Of a DNA stretch of 64,000 nucleotides, positions 27,603 to 38,409 are shown in pieces; the first letter of the stretch is position 1; every line of letters starts with the position of its first letter. The DNA lies in NCBI RefSeq assembly GCF_000756375.1, contig NZ_JNFD01000030.1, forward strand, positions 1 through 64,000, read 5' to 3'. Origin of the DNA: Sphingopyxis sp. LC81. GTDB taxonomy: Bacteria; Pseudomonadota; Alphaproteobacteria; Sphingomonadales; Sphingomonadaceae. The position numbers and the translations under genes were made by a program. The notes under the pieces were generated by a model. The model searched no databases. It worked only from the letters and a program-made list of their open reading frames with translations, and was not told the origin of the DNA.

Positions 27603-27863
27603 ATGCAAGACCGCCTCAAACGCCTGAAATTCCGCGCCTGGCACCGCGGCACGCGCGAGGCCGATTATATGATCGGCGGCTTCTTCGACCGCTATTCCGC
27701 CGATTGGGGAGACGAGGAACTCGCCTGGTACGAAGCCGTTGTCGAGGAAGACGACGTCGACATCATGGCGTGGGCGCTCGGCACCGGTCAGCCGCCCGCG
27801 CATCTCGACCGGCCGGAGATGATCGCCGCGATGCGCCGCCTGGACTATATCCCGCTGCCATGA
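27603..27863 (+). CDS. sdhE: FAD assembly factor SdhE (succinate dehydrogenase assembly factor 2)
   Basis: 86 residues with the diagnostic RGxxE block: RLKRLKFRAWHRGTREADYMIGGF, where HRGTRE contacts the flavoprotein. SdhE promotes covalent FAD attachment to succinate dehydrogenase. ATG 27603 is chosen since AAGG lies six bases upstream and the length is normal; ATG 27561 (14 residues longer) has a weaker ribosome site. The stop overlaps the mfd ATG (ATGA). The sdhE-mfd pairing is usual in sphingomonads as far as I recall. Confidence 0.9.
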   Translation: MQDRLKRLKFRAWHRGTREADYMIGGFFDRYSADWGDEELAWYEAVVEEDDVDIMAWALGTGQPPAHLDRPEMIAAMRRLDYIPLP

Positions 27864-30800
27864 CGATGCCCGCCGCCGACATTTTTGCCGCGATCGGATC
27901 GGCGTCGGCGCCGCTGACGCTGGCGCGCGCCGCCGACGGCTTCCTGCCGCTGTTGCTCGCCGACCTCGCGCGGGCGAGCGACAAGCGTCTCGTCTATGTC
28001 GCGACCGACGATAGCGCGATGCAGGCGATCGCCGACGCCGCGCCCTTCTTCGCGCCCGACCTCATCGTCCACCGCTTCCCGGCGTGGGACTGCCTGCCCT
28101 ACGACCGCGCGGGGCCGTCGATGCGCGTCAGCGCCGATCGGCTCGCGACCCTCTCCGCGCTGCAACTCCCGCCGAAACGCGGCGAGCTGATCCTCACCAC
28201 CGTCGCCGCGATCACCCAGCGCACGCTGACGCCGTTCCGCATCCGCCAGCTCGCGACGACGCTCGCAGCGGGGCAGCGGATCGACCGCGATGCGCTCGCC
28301 GAATTGCTGGTGTCGAATGGCTTCAGCCGCGTCGATACCGTCGCCGACCAGGGCGAGTTCGCGGTGCGCGGCGGTATCCTCGATCTCTTCCCCGCGGGCG
28401 AGGAAACGGGCCTGCGCGTCGATTTCTTCGGCGACGAGATCGAAAGCATCCGCCGTTTCGACCCCGCCGACCAGCGCAGCCTTGGCCCCGCGAAGGCATT
28501 GCAGCTTCTCCCGGCGTCCGAAACTTTGCTCGACGAAGCGACGATCAAGCGCTTCCGGTCGGCCTATCGCGACCTGTTCGGCGGACAGTCGACCGGCGAT
28601 CCGCTCTATCAGGCTGTGAGCGACGGGCGTCGCCAAGCAGGCATGGACCATTGGCTGCCGCTGTTCGAGGAACGGCTGGCGACCTTGTTCGACCATATCG
28701 ATCCCGCGACCCCGGTGCTGCGCGGCCACCGCACCGAGGCAACCGCCGAGACACGCTTCGCCGCGATCGCCGATTATCATGCGAACCGCGTCGCCGCCGA
28801 ACGCGAGTCGCCCGGCAGCTATCGCCCGCTCGCACCCGAGACGCTCTATCTGACCGAAGAGGAATGGGCCGGAGCCTCGGCGGATCGACCGATCCATATC
28901 GTCACACCGTTCGACGTCCCGCCCGCCGCGACGGTCGTCGACCTCGAAACCTTCGCCGCGCGCGATTTCACCCCCGAACGCACGGCCGATCTCAACGTCT
29001 ATGACAAGGTCGCCGACCATCTGTCCGACGAACGCCGCAAGGGCCGCCGCACGATCATCGCCAGCTATTCGGGCGGCGCGCGCGAGCGCCTGTCGGGGCT
29101 GCTGCGCGACCATGGCGTCACCTCGCTCGCCCCGGCCGAAAGCTGGCAAGATGCCCTCGGCACCGCGTCGTCCGAAAGCGGCGGCGCGACCGCGATGGTC
29201 GTCCTTCCGCTCGATCATGGCTTTGCGAGCGACGCGATCAGCCTGCTCACCGAACAGGATATCCTCGGCGAACGCCTCGTCCGCCGTCAGAAGCGCCGCA
29301 AGAGCGCCGACGCCTTCCTCGCCGAACTCGCGACACTCAGCGTCGGCGACCTCGTCGTCCACCTCGACCACGGCATCGGGCGCTATGAGGGGCTGACCCA
29401 GATCCCCGTCGGGAGCAGCCCGCACGATTGCGTCGCGCTCACTTATTCGGGCGGCGACAAGCTTTACGTCCCGGTCGAAAATCTCGACGTCCTCTCGCGC
29501 TACGGCGGCGAGAGCGAGGGCGTCGGCCTCGACAAATTGGGCGGCGAAGCATGGCAGCGCCGCAAGGCGCGGATGAAGGAGCGCATCCGCGAGATCGCGG
29601 GCGAACTGCTCGCGACCGCGGCGCAGCGCGCACTGCGTTCGGGCGAATTGCTCGCGCAGGATGCCGCCTATCCGGCCTTCGCCGACCGCTTCCCCTATCA
29701 GGAAACCGACGATCAGGACCGCGCGATCGGCGATGTCCTCGCCGATATGGCATCGGGGCGCCCGATGGATCGGCTCGTCTGCGGCGACGTCGGCTTCGGC
29801 AAGACAGAGGTCGCGCTGCGCGCCGCCTTTGTCGCCGCGATGGCGGGGGTACAGGTCGCGGTGGTCGTGCCCACCACCCTGCTCGCGCGCCAGCATTACA
29901 CGAACTTCGCCGAGCGTTTCAAAGGCTTCCCGGTCAACATCGGCCGCCTGTCGCGCCTCGTCCCGGCGGGTGAAGCACAAAAGACGCGCGATGGCCTGTC
30001 GAGCGGACACATCGACATCGTCGTCGGCACGCATGCGGTGATCGCGAAATCGGTCGAATTCAAGAATCTCGGCCTCGTCATCGTCGACGAGGAACAGCGC
30101 TTCGGCGTCGTCCACAAGGAGCGGCTGAAGCAGCTCAAGACCGACGTCCATGTCCTCACCCTCACCGCGACGCCGATTCCGCGCACGCTGCAAATGGCGA
30201 TGTCGGGGCTGCGCGAACTCAGCGTCATCCAGACGCCGCCGGTCGACCGCCTCGCGGTCCGCACCTATGTGGCGCCATGGGATCCTGTGGTGATCCGCGA
30301 AGCGCTGCTCCGCGAACATGACCGCGGCGGGCAAAGCTTCTTCGTCACCCCGCGGATCAAGGATCTGCCCGATATCGAGGCGTTCCTGCGGACGCGGGTG
30401 CCCGAGATCAAATATGTCGTCGCGCACGGCCAGATGGCGCCGGGCGAGGTCGAGGAGCGGATGAGCGCCTTTTACGACCGCAAATATGACGTACTCGTCT
30501 CGACGACGATCGTCGAAAGCGGGCTCGATATCCCGAGCGCGAATACGCTGATCGTCCACCGCGCCGACCGCTTCGGCCTCGCGCAGCTTTACCAGCTCCG
30601 CGGCCGCGTCGGGCGCTCGAAGACGCGCGCTTACGCCTATCTCACGACGCTCGAAGGCGGCGCGATCACCGACACCGCCGAAAAGCGGCTCAAGCTGCTC
30701 GGCGATCTCGATACGCTCGGCGCGGGCTTCCAGCTCGCGAGCCACGACCTCGACATTCGCGGCGCGGGCAACCTCGTCGGCGACGAGCAGTCGGGGCATA

Positions 30801-31354
30801 TCCGCGAAGTCGGCTTCGAACTGTACCAGTCGATGCTCGAAGAGGCGATTCTGGTCGCCAAGGCCGAGGGCGCCGGAAAGCTGCCGCCGCGCGAGGCGCT
30901 GTCTCCGGTCATCACCGTCGACGCGCCGATCCTGATCCCCGAGGATTATGTTCCCGACCTGCCGCTGCGCATGGCGCTCTATCGCCGCCTCAACGATGCA
31001 CAGGATCGCCCGGCGCTCGACGCCTTTGCGGCCGAGATGATCGACCGCTTCGGCCCATTGCCGCCCGAAACCGCGAACCTCGTCCAGTTGATGGAGATCA
31101 AGGCGAACGCCAAGCTCGCGGGCATCGCCAAGCTCGACGTCGGCACCAAGGGCGCGCTCGTCAGCTTCCATGGCGACGCGTTTGCCAACGTCCCGGGGCT
31201 GATCGCCTATGTCGAACGGCTGAAGGGCCGTGCGCGCATTCGCCCCGACAACAGACTGTCGATCAGCGGCGACTGGATGAGCACCGGCGCACGATTGAAC
31301 GGCGCGCTGCAGCTATCGAAGGGTTTGGGGAAACTGGCGAAGCAGGTCGCCTAG
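27860..31354 (+). CDS. mfd: Transcription-repair coupling factor Mfd
   Basis: 1164 residues from ATG 27860. Order: UvrB-like damage-handling domains (about 1-350), the CarD-like RNA polymerase-interacting domain (VGDLVVHLDHGIGRYEGL, about 494), then the RecG-like translocase with Walker A GDVGFGKT (about 645) and DEEQ box VDEEQRFG (about 742), and the C-terminal TRCF domain. Mfd displaces stalled RNA polymerase and recruits UvrA. The start overlaps the sdhE stop. Met3 is a nearby alternative. Confidence 0.97.
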   Translation: MTMPAADIFAAIGSASAPLTLARAADGFLPLLLADLARASDKRLVYVATDDSAMQAIADAAPFFAPDLIVHRFPAWDCLPYDRAGPSMRVSADRLATLSALQLPPKRGELILTTVAAITQRTLTPFRIRQLATTLAAGQRIDRDALAELLVSNGFSRVDTVADQGEFAVRGGILDLFPAGEETGLRVDFFGDEIESIRRFDPADQRSLGPAKALQLLPASETLLDEATIKRFRSAYRDLFGGQSTGDPLYQAVSDGRRQAGMDHWLPLFEERLATLFDHIDPATPVLRGHRTEATAETRFAAIADYHANRVAAERESPGSYRPLAPETLYLTEEEWAGASADRPIHIVTPFDVPPAATVVDLETFAARDFTPERTADLNVYDKVADHLSDERRKGRRTIIASYSGGARERLSGLLRDHGVTSLAPAESWQDALGTASSESGGATAMVVLPLDHGFASDAISLLTEQDILGERLVRRQKRRKSADAFLAELATLSVGDLVVHLDHGIGRYEGLTQIPVGSSPHDCVALTYSGGDKLYVPVENLDVLSRYGGESEGVGLDKLGGEAWQRRKARMKERIREIAGELLATAAQRALRSGELLAQDAAYPAFADRFPYQETDDQDRAIGDVLADMASGRPMDRLVCGDVGFGKTEVALRAAFVAAMAGVQVAVVVPTTLLARQHYTNFAERFKGFPVNIGRLSRLVPAGEAQKTRDGLSSGHIDIVVGTHAVIAKSVEFKNLGLVIVDEEQRFGVVHKERLKQLKTDVHVLTLTATPIPRTLQMAMSGLRELSVIQTPPVDRLAVRTYVAPWDPVVIREALLREHDRGGQSFFVTPRIKDLPDIEAFLRTRVPEIKYVVAHGQMAPGEVEERMSAFYDRKYDVLVSTTIVESGLDIPSANTLIVHRADRFGLAQLYQLRGRVGRSKTRAYAYLTTLEGGAITDTAEKRLKLLGDLDTLGAGFQLASHDLDIRGAGNLVGDEQSGHIREVGFELYQSMLEEAILVAKAEGAGKLPPREALSPVITVDAPILIPEDYVPDLPLRMALYRRLNDAQDRPALDAFAAEMIDRFGPLPPETANLVQLMEIKANAKLAGIAKLDVGTKGALVSFHGDAFANVPGLIAYVERLKGRARIRPDNRLSISGDWMSTGARLNGALQLSKGLGKLAKQVA

Positions 31355-31366
31355 GAAAATGTCGTA

Positions 31367-31447
31367 CCCCGGCGAAAGCCGGGGCCCATCTCCCGCCGCT
31401 GCGGCAAGAACCACGCCCAGGTGATGGACCCCGGATCAAGTCCGGGG
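31367..31447. repeat. Pair of GC-rich hairpins between mfd and the EAL gene
   Basis: Two hairpins with 7 bp stems: CCCCGGC-GAAA-GCCGGGG (31367-31384), with a GNRA-type tetraloop, and CCCCGGA-TCAAG-TCCGGGG (31429-31447). They fill the space between two convergent stops (31354 and 31453). This is a common bidirectional, BIME-like arrangement in alphaproteobacteria and probably ends both transcripts. Confidence 0.75.
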
Positions 31448-31452
31448 CACAG

Positions 31453-32658
31453 CTATTTCTGAGCGGTAAGCAATCCCAGCAACTGATCCGCCGGCACCGG
31501 CCCCGACTTCAAAAACCCCTGCCAGGTCGCAACCCCCAGCTCGGTCAATCGGGCAAGCTGGCGCTCATTCTCGATCCCCTCGGCGACCACGAGCAGCCCC
31601 AGCGCGCGCGCGAGGTCGACGATCGCGCGCACGACGATGCGGTCGCGGTCGCTGCCGTCGATCGTGCGGGTAAAGCCGCTATCGATCTTGAGATAATCGA
31701 TCGGCAGCCGCGCGAGCAGCGACAGGCTGGAATAGCCGGTGCCGAAATCGTCGATCGCGACCGCGACGCCGAGCGCGCGAATCTGCGCCAGCTGGTCGGC
31801 GGCGCTCGCCGGGTCGCTGAGCATCGCCTGCTCGGTCAGCTCGAGCGTCAACCGGTCGGGGTCGACCTTTGCCGCCTTCGCCATCGCGGCGAAGCGGCCG
31901 GCAAATTCGGGATCGCCCAGGTCGGCGGCGGTGATGTTGAGCGATACGCGCAGCTTCGCCAGCGCTTTGGGCCAGCTCGCCATTTCGGCGAGCGCGACGC
32001 GGTGCGCATGTTCGGTGAGCTCGCATTCAAGCCGTGCGGCGCGCGCCGCGGTAACCAGCGGCCCCGCGCCGAGCAGGCCAAGCTCGGGATGCTGCCAGCG
32101 CAGCAGCGCCTCGACGCCGGTCATCTCGCCGGTCGCGACGTCATATTGCGGCTGGTAATGGATCACGACCTCGTTCTGCGACAGCGCGGCATGGACCATC
32201 ACCCCGTCGCGCGCCGACGCCGGCCGCGCCAGCTGGTCGCCCGCAGCACGCAATTGCTCGGCGACCGACTCATCGCGCGTGATCAGCGCCGCGGCGATGC
32301 GGATCGACAGGCGGCCGTTCGGATCGCCGACGATCGGTTCGGCCAGCGCGACGTGGAGCGCGCGCTCCTGCGCGCGAAGCGCACCGAGCGACATCGGTGT
32401 CGACGGAACGATCAGGAAACGCGGACCGTCGAGCCGGTCGACGCACGATCCTTGCCCGAATTCGTCGCTCGCGAAATTTTCGAGCCGCCGCCCGATCTCT
32501 TCGAGCACCGAATCGCCCGTTGCCGTCCCCGCGCTGTTGTTGATGCGCGCCATCTGGTCGACCTGGACCAGGATGACGCCGGCGTCGGCATCATGGCGCG
32601 CGTGCAGGGCTTCGAGTTTGCGGGCGCAGGCGGAAAGAGATTCGGACAGGCGATTCAT
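31453..32658 (-). CDS. EAL-domain c-di-GMP phosphodiesterase with degenerate GGDEF domain
   Basis: 401 residues. The first ~150 form a GGDEF-like fold whose active-site loop reads LDGPR (76-80) instead of GGDEF, so diguanylate cyclase activity is not expected. Residues ~155-395 are an EAL domain with the key residues present: Glu183 in EALLRW, Asn241, Glu273, Asp303-Asp304 in DDFGTG, Lys324 in LKID, and Glu360 in AEGIEN. It should hydrolyse c-di-GMP. No membrane or sensory domain is seen. Neighbouring hairpins separate it from mfd. Confidence 0.9.
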   Translation of the reverse strand: MNRLSESLSACARKLEALHARHDADAGVILVQVDQMARINNSAGTATGDSVLEEIGRRLENFASDEFGQGSCVDRLDGPRFLIVPSTPMSLGALRAQERALHVALAEPIVGDPNGRLSIRIAAALITRDESVAEQLRAAGDQLARPASARDGVMVHAALSQNEVVIHYQPQYDVATGEMTGVEALLRWQHPELGLLGAGPLVTAARAARLECELTEHAHRVALAEMASWPKALAKLRVSLNITAADLGDPEFAGRFAAMAKAAKVDPDRLTLELTEQAMLSDPASAADQLAQIRALGVAVAIDDFGTGYSSLSLLARLPIDYLKIDSGFTRTIDGSDRDRIVVRAIVDLARALGLLVVAEGIENERQLARLTELGVATWQGFLKSGPVPADQLLGLLTAQK

Positions 32659-32717
32659 CGCATTCCTCTAGCAGGCTTTGCTTGCCAAGTTCCTGCCTTT
32701 TGCATCAATATAGGCGC

Positions 32718-33734
32718 GTGGCTGCCACATTTTCCCATAGCGCCCTACCCGCGGCGCCGCTCATCGACGGACATGGCCGTCGGATCAGCTATTTACGCCT
32801 TTCGGTCACCGATCGCTGCGACCTGCGCTGCCGCTATTGCATGGCCGAGGACATGACCTTCCTGCCCAAATCGGCGGTGCTCAGCATCGAGGAAATGGGC
32901 AAAATTGCCGAGCGCTTCGTTGCGCGCGGGATCCGCCGCATCCGCCTGACCGGCGGCGAACCGCTGGTCCGGCGCGGGATCGATACGCTCGCGACGCGAT
33001 TGGGGGCGATGATCGGCCGCGGCCTCGACGAACTGACGCTCACCACCAACGCGATGCGGCTGGCCGAGCATGCGCCGATGCTCGCCGCGGCGGGGGTGCG
33101 CCGCATCAACGTCAGCCTCGACACGCTCGACCCCGGGGCCTTTCGTCACATCACCCGCGTCGGCGACCTTGATGTCGCACTGCGCGGCATCGATGCCGCG
33201 CGCGCCGCCGGACTGGCGATCAAGATCAACATGGTCGCGCTCGCCGGGCTCAACGAAGACCAACTTCTCCCGATGCTCGATTATTGCGCCGCGACCGGCT
33301 GCGACCTGACGCTGATCGAAACGATGCCGCTCGGCGAAGTCGCGGACGACCGCAGCGATCATTATATCCCGCTCCACCATTTCATCGCGCCGCTTCGCGA
33401 AACCCGCGCCATTTATCCGGTCGACAAGCGCACCGGCGGCCCGGCGCGCTATTTCGCGGTCGAGAACAGCCCCGTGACGCTCGGGCTGATCACCCCGCTC
33501 AGCGACAATTTCTGCGCGACGTGCAACCGCATCCGCCTGACCGTCGAGGGGCGCGTCTATATGTGCCTTGGCCAGGACGATCATGTCGACCTGCGCGCCG
33601 CGCTGCGCGACGGCGGCGACGTCGATGGGTTGATTGATGCGGCATTGGCTGGCAAACCCCGCGCGCATGACTTTCATATCGATGGAAAGTCCCAACCGGC
33701 GGTCGCGCGTCATATGAGTGCAACGGGCGGCTGA
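32718..33734 (+). CDS. moaA: GTP 3',8-cyclase MoaA
   Basis: A radical-SAM enzyme of 338 residues from GTG 32718. The SAM cluster motif is Cys34, Cys38, Cys41 (DRCDLRCRYC); the second 4Fe-4S cluster is in FCATCNRIRL and the following VYMCLG (about 267-284). The C terminus ends in Gly-Gly, as required for catalysis. It converts GTP to the cyclic precursor of molybdenum cofactor with MoaC. The start is uncertain: no ATG lies in the right place and no clear ribosome site is seen; TTG 32682 would add 12 residues. Confidence 0.92.
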   Translation: MAATFSHSALPAAPLIDGHGRRISYLRLSVTDRCDLRCRYCMAEDMTFLPKSAVLSIEEMGKIAERFVARGIRRIRLTGGEPLVRRGIDTLATRLGAMIGRGLDELTLTTNAMRLAEHAPMLAAAGVRRINVSLDTLDPGAFRHITRVGDLDVALRGIDAARAAGLAIKINMVALAGLNEDQLLPMLDYCAATGCDLTLIETMPLGEVADDRSDHYIPLHHFIAPLRETRAIYPVDKRTGGPARYFAVENSPVTLGLITPLSDNFCATCNRIRLTVEGRVYMCLGQDDHVDLRAALRDGGDVDGLIDAALAGKPRAHDFHIDGKSQPAVARHMSATGG

Positions 33735-33764
33735 GGGGCCGCCCGCTAGGGGAACCGGACCAAT

Positions 33765-34535
33765 ATGCATCGCAAGATTGCGCTCGTCGCATCGAACGCG
33801 CCCGCGGCCATGGAGGCGGAAGCCGAACTCCGCCCGCTCTATGACTTCGTGGAATTGGGGGAGGCCGACCTGCTGATCGCGCTCGGCGGCGACGGCTTCC
33901 TGCTCCACATGCTGCACCAGTTGCTCGACCAGCGCCGCAGCCTGCCCGTCTTCGGCATGAATCGCGGCACCATCGGGTTCCTGATGAACGAGTTTAGGAT
34001 CGAGGGGCTGGTCGACCGGCTCGCCGCCGCGCGTCCCTTCCTGATCCATCCTTTGTCGGGCGACATCACGACGATCAGCGGCGAGCGCCACATATTGCCT
34101 GCGATCAACGAGATTTCGCTGCTGCGCGAAACGCGCCAGGCGGCGAAGCTCGAGGTGATGATCAACGAAAAGACGATGCTCGAGGAACTGGCGTGCGACG
34201 GCGTGCTCGTGTCGACCCCGGCGGGATCGACCGCGTACAACCTCAGCGCCAACGGCCCTATCCTGCCGCTCGAATCCGAGATGCTGGCGCTGACGCCAAT
34301 CAGCCCCTTCCGCCCCCGCCGCTGGCGCGGCGCGCTTGTTCCCGAATCGACGAGCATCCGCTTCAACGTCCGCGAGGCCGCGAAGCGCCCGGTGAGCGCG
34401 GTCGCCGACCAGCGCGAGATCCGCGATGTGAAGACCGTTTTGGTCACCACCGACCGCAGCCGGCCACTGACTTTGCTGTTCGATCCTGACCAGGGCCTCG
34501 ACGAACGCATCGCGATGGAACAATTTATCGTCTGA
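33765..34535 (+). CDS. nadK: NAD kinase
   Basis: 256 residues, normal for the short bacterial form. The catalytic GGDG is at 41-44 (ALGGDGFLLHML), followed by GMNRGTIGFLMNEF and the NAD-contacting STPAGSTAYNLSANGPILP. It phosphorylates NAD to NADP. AGGGGAACCGGACC precedes the ATG, 30 bases after the moaA stop. A weak hairpin, GGCGGC-AAAGGG-GCCGCC (34580-34597), lies between nadK and the tRNA gene. Confidence 0.95.
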   Translation: MHRKIALVASNAPAAMEAEAELRPLYDFVELGEADLLIALGGDGFLLHMLHQLLDQRRSLPVFGMNRGTIGFLMNEFRIEGLVDRLAAARPFLIHPLSGDITTISGERHILPAINEISLLRETRQAAKLEVMINEKTMLEELACDGVLVSTPAGSTAYNLSANGPILPLESEMLALTPISPFRPRRWRGALVPESTSIRFNVREAAKRPVSAVADQREIRDVKTVLVTTDRSRPLTLLFDPDQGLDERIAMEQFIV

Positions 34536-34618
34536 GAGTCACAAAAGGCCATAAAAGCCCCTTGATAAAGTTGTCGGTTGGCGGCAAAGGGGCCGCCTTG
34601 TCCGCTTCGGCGGCGTGT

Positions 34619-34693
34619 TCCTCGGTAGCTCAGCGGTAGAGCAATCGACTGTTAATCGATCGGTCGTAGGTTCGAATCCTACCCGGGGAGCCA
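34619..34693 (+). tRNA. tRNA-Asn(GTT), island integration site
   Basis: A 75-base gene with encoded CCA. The acceptor arm TCCTCGG pairs with CCGGGGA (one T-G wobble), the D arm is GCTC..GAGC, the anticodon stem ATCGA/TCGAT holds the loop CTGTTAA with anticodon GTT, and the T arm contains GTTCGAATCC. Its 3' end from 34683 is repeated at 62170, and the sequence to the right is accessory in character, so the gene is very probably the attachment site of the island. Confidence 0.97.
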
Positions 34694-34699
34694 TTTCTT
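34683..34699 (+). other. Left attachment core (attL) in tRNA-Asn 3' end
   Basis: The 17-base sequence CCGGGGAGCCATTTCTT spans the last 11 bases of the tRNA, including CCA, and the first 6 bases after it. It recurs exactly at 62170-62186. Tyrosine-recombinase islands commonly use the tRNA 3' end as attachment core and rebuild the intact tRNA, as here. Confidence 0.8.
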
Positions 34700-35017
34700 C
34701 CAAGACATACGAAAGCCTACGCCAAAGCACCCTAGCTTTGCGCGACGTTTGCCGACGGCACTCCCCCGTACTCCAGGGCAGCGATGAAAAGAGCCTAAAC
34801 TCTTATCGCAGAGCAGAATATCGTAGGTCGCCCAGACACTGCAACGAGGGAATCGACTTCGCGTAGGCTAGCGAAGAAATACAAGCCATAGTGCCGCCTA
34901 GCGCTCCTGCGGACACAGCAGCGTCGCCTTGGCGCCTTCCGGTTACTCTAGCGTAGCGTCTCTGCGCCAACAAGCCGACGAACGACGATCTGCTTTTGGC
35001 CGATTTCGGACTGTCCG
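34694..35017 (+). repeat. Long direct repeat, copy 1 (after tRNA-Asn)
   Basis: About 324 bp, collinear with 62181-62505 and by eye roughly 85-90% identical, including the long shared blocks TTGCGCGACGTTTGCCGACG, TCTTATCGCAGAGCAGAATA and TTCGCGTAGGCTAGCGAAGA. No reading frame is preserved between the copies, so it is probably non-coding, such as the end region of an integrative element. The 422 bp between the tRNA and the acs stop hold only this repeat and about 100 unremarkable bases. Confidence 0.85.
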
Positions 35018-35115
35018 CTTTTGTCGGGAATCCGAATGAAACGAACATATCCCTTCCCAAATGCCGTTGGGAGCCGAGTCTGGTCCCACGGCCCATTATG
35101 CCGGTCCGCTTGGGC

Positions 35116-37061
<1,946 letters not shown>

Positions 37062-37065
<4 letters not shown>

Positions 37066-38360
37066 TGGCCGCGGATCGGAAGCACGGGTGCGCGGGCGGC
37101 GGGAAGCGAAACCTTGAGTTCCGCGGCAAGCGTCGGCGCGATCTGCCGCATGTCGATCACGCCCAGGTTATGGCCCGCGGCGATCCCCGGTCCCGTGATG
37201 AAGAAGGACGAATGCATGTCGGGACGCACCGTCCGTGTCGAAAAGGCGCCATGCGCGCCGCCTTTGGACGGCTTCACAATCGGCCCTGTCATCGCGTTGG
37301 CCATCCGGTATCCCGGCTTGAACGCCACGACATATTCGGCCGCCGGGGGAAGCCCGCGGTTGGCATATTCGTCGCGAGCATAGATGCGCTCGATCCCGTT
37401 CGCCGGGTCGGCCGCCAGCTTTTGCAGATATTCGCCGACGCGCGCTTTCGTCTTCTCGTCCTTGCGGTCCTGAAGCACGATCATCGCCGACCCGCCGACA
37501 TACCAGACGAACGCCTTCCACGAGGCGACTTCCTGCTCGTCGCCCTTGCCGCTGAGCTTGATAAACCCCGCGTCGACGAATGCCGCGTTCAGATTGACCT
37601 GATGCGATACTGTGTCGAAGCCGTGATCGGACACGACCGCGACGACGCCGCCGGGATGCGTCCTCCGATATGCGGTAACGACGCGGCCGATCGCGGTGTC
37701 GATCCGTTCGAGCGCCGCGTTGCCCTCGGCGCTGAACGGACCGAACTCATGCTGCTGATGGTCGAAATTGACGAAATGGACCGTCAGCAATTCGGGATTT
37801 TTCTGCTCGATCAGCGCGATCGCATCGTCGGCGATCTTCGCATCGTCCTCGTCATTGCCCTCGACGAGGTTGAAATCGATGTCGGTGGCTTTTTTGGTCA
37901 CCGGCCAGAAGATGCTGCCGGTTTTGAGGCCCGCTCCTTTCGCCGCGCCCCACAGCGTAGACGCCTTGATCTGCGCATAACTGCTGTAGCTTTTCGGCAG
38001 CTTCGCGGTCGGCGCGAAGGGCCGATTGTTATAGATGCCGTGCTCGGCGGGCAGCACGCCCGTGACCAACGTCGTATGGTTCGGGTTGGTCACGGTAGGG
38101 TTCACGTTGATCACCGCCTGTGCATAGCTGCCGCCGGTCAGGAAGCTGCGGAGCACCGGAATCTTCAGTCCATGTTTGTCGGCGTCGAGCACCGCGTCGG
38201 GCCTCAGCCCGTCGATCGAGATCATCAGCACCGGGTGACGGCCGGACACGTCGGCGGCGTCCGGTGTCGCCGCCCCAGTCTGGGCCCCGGCCTGACCCAC
38301 CGGCAGGCTTGCTGCCAGCACGAGTGCGACCGAAAACTGGATTGTCCGCCAAAGTTTCAT
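37062..38360 (-). CDS. Exported alkaline phosphatase-superfamily phosphodiesterase (NPP type)
   Basis: 432 residues from ATG 38360, with an N-terminal signal peptide ending near AGAQT. The type I phosphodiesterase/nucleotide pyrophosphatase fold shows every two-metal ligand: Asp in ISIDGLRPD, the Thr nucleophile in TVTNPNH, Asp and His in NFDHQQHEF, Asp-His in SDHGFD, and His in DMHSSFF. Family members cleave phosphate mono- or diesters, and superfamily relatives include phosphonate monoester hydrolases. Given its operon, a periplasmic role in freeing an esterified phosphonate is a plausible inference. GGAG lies six bases before the ATG. Confidence 0.87.
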
Positions 38361-38409
38361 GACTGGCTCCACAAATGAATGATGGATCGGGCGAGCGCCG
38401 CGCGGGACC

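Noticed and set aside
27446..27652. N-terminal extension of recG
   Set aside because: The added peptide is translation of repeat copy 4 and lacks RecG similarity; MRPEILNPLF is the natural start.
27845..31171. A 1108-codon open frame opposite mfd
   Set aside because: Antisense shadow with low-complexity composition; mfd explains the region fully.
34803..35096. 97-codon frame on the minus strand in long repeat copy 1
   Set aside because: The frame is not preserved in copy 2, where shifts break it; the repeat appears non-coding.
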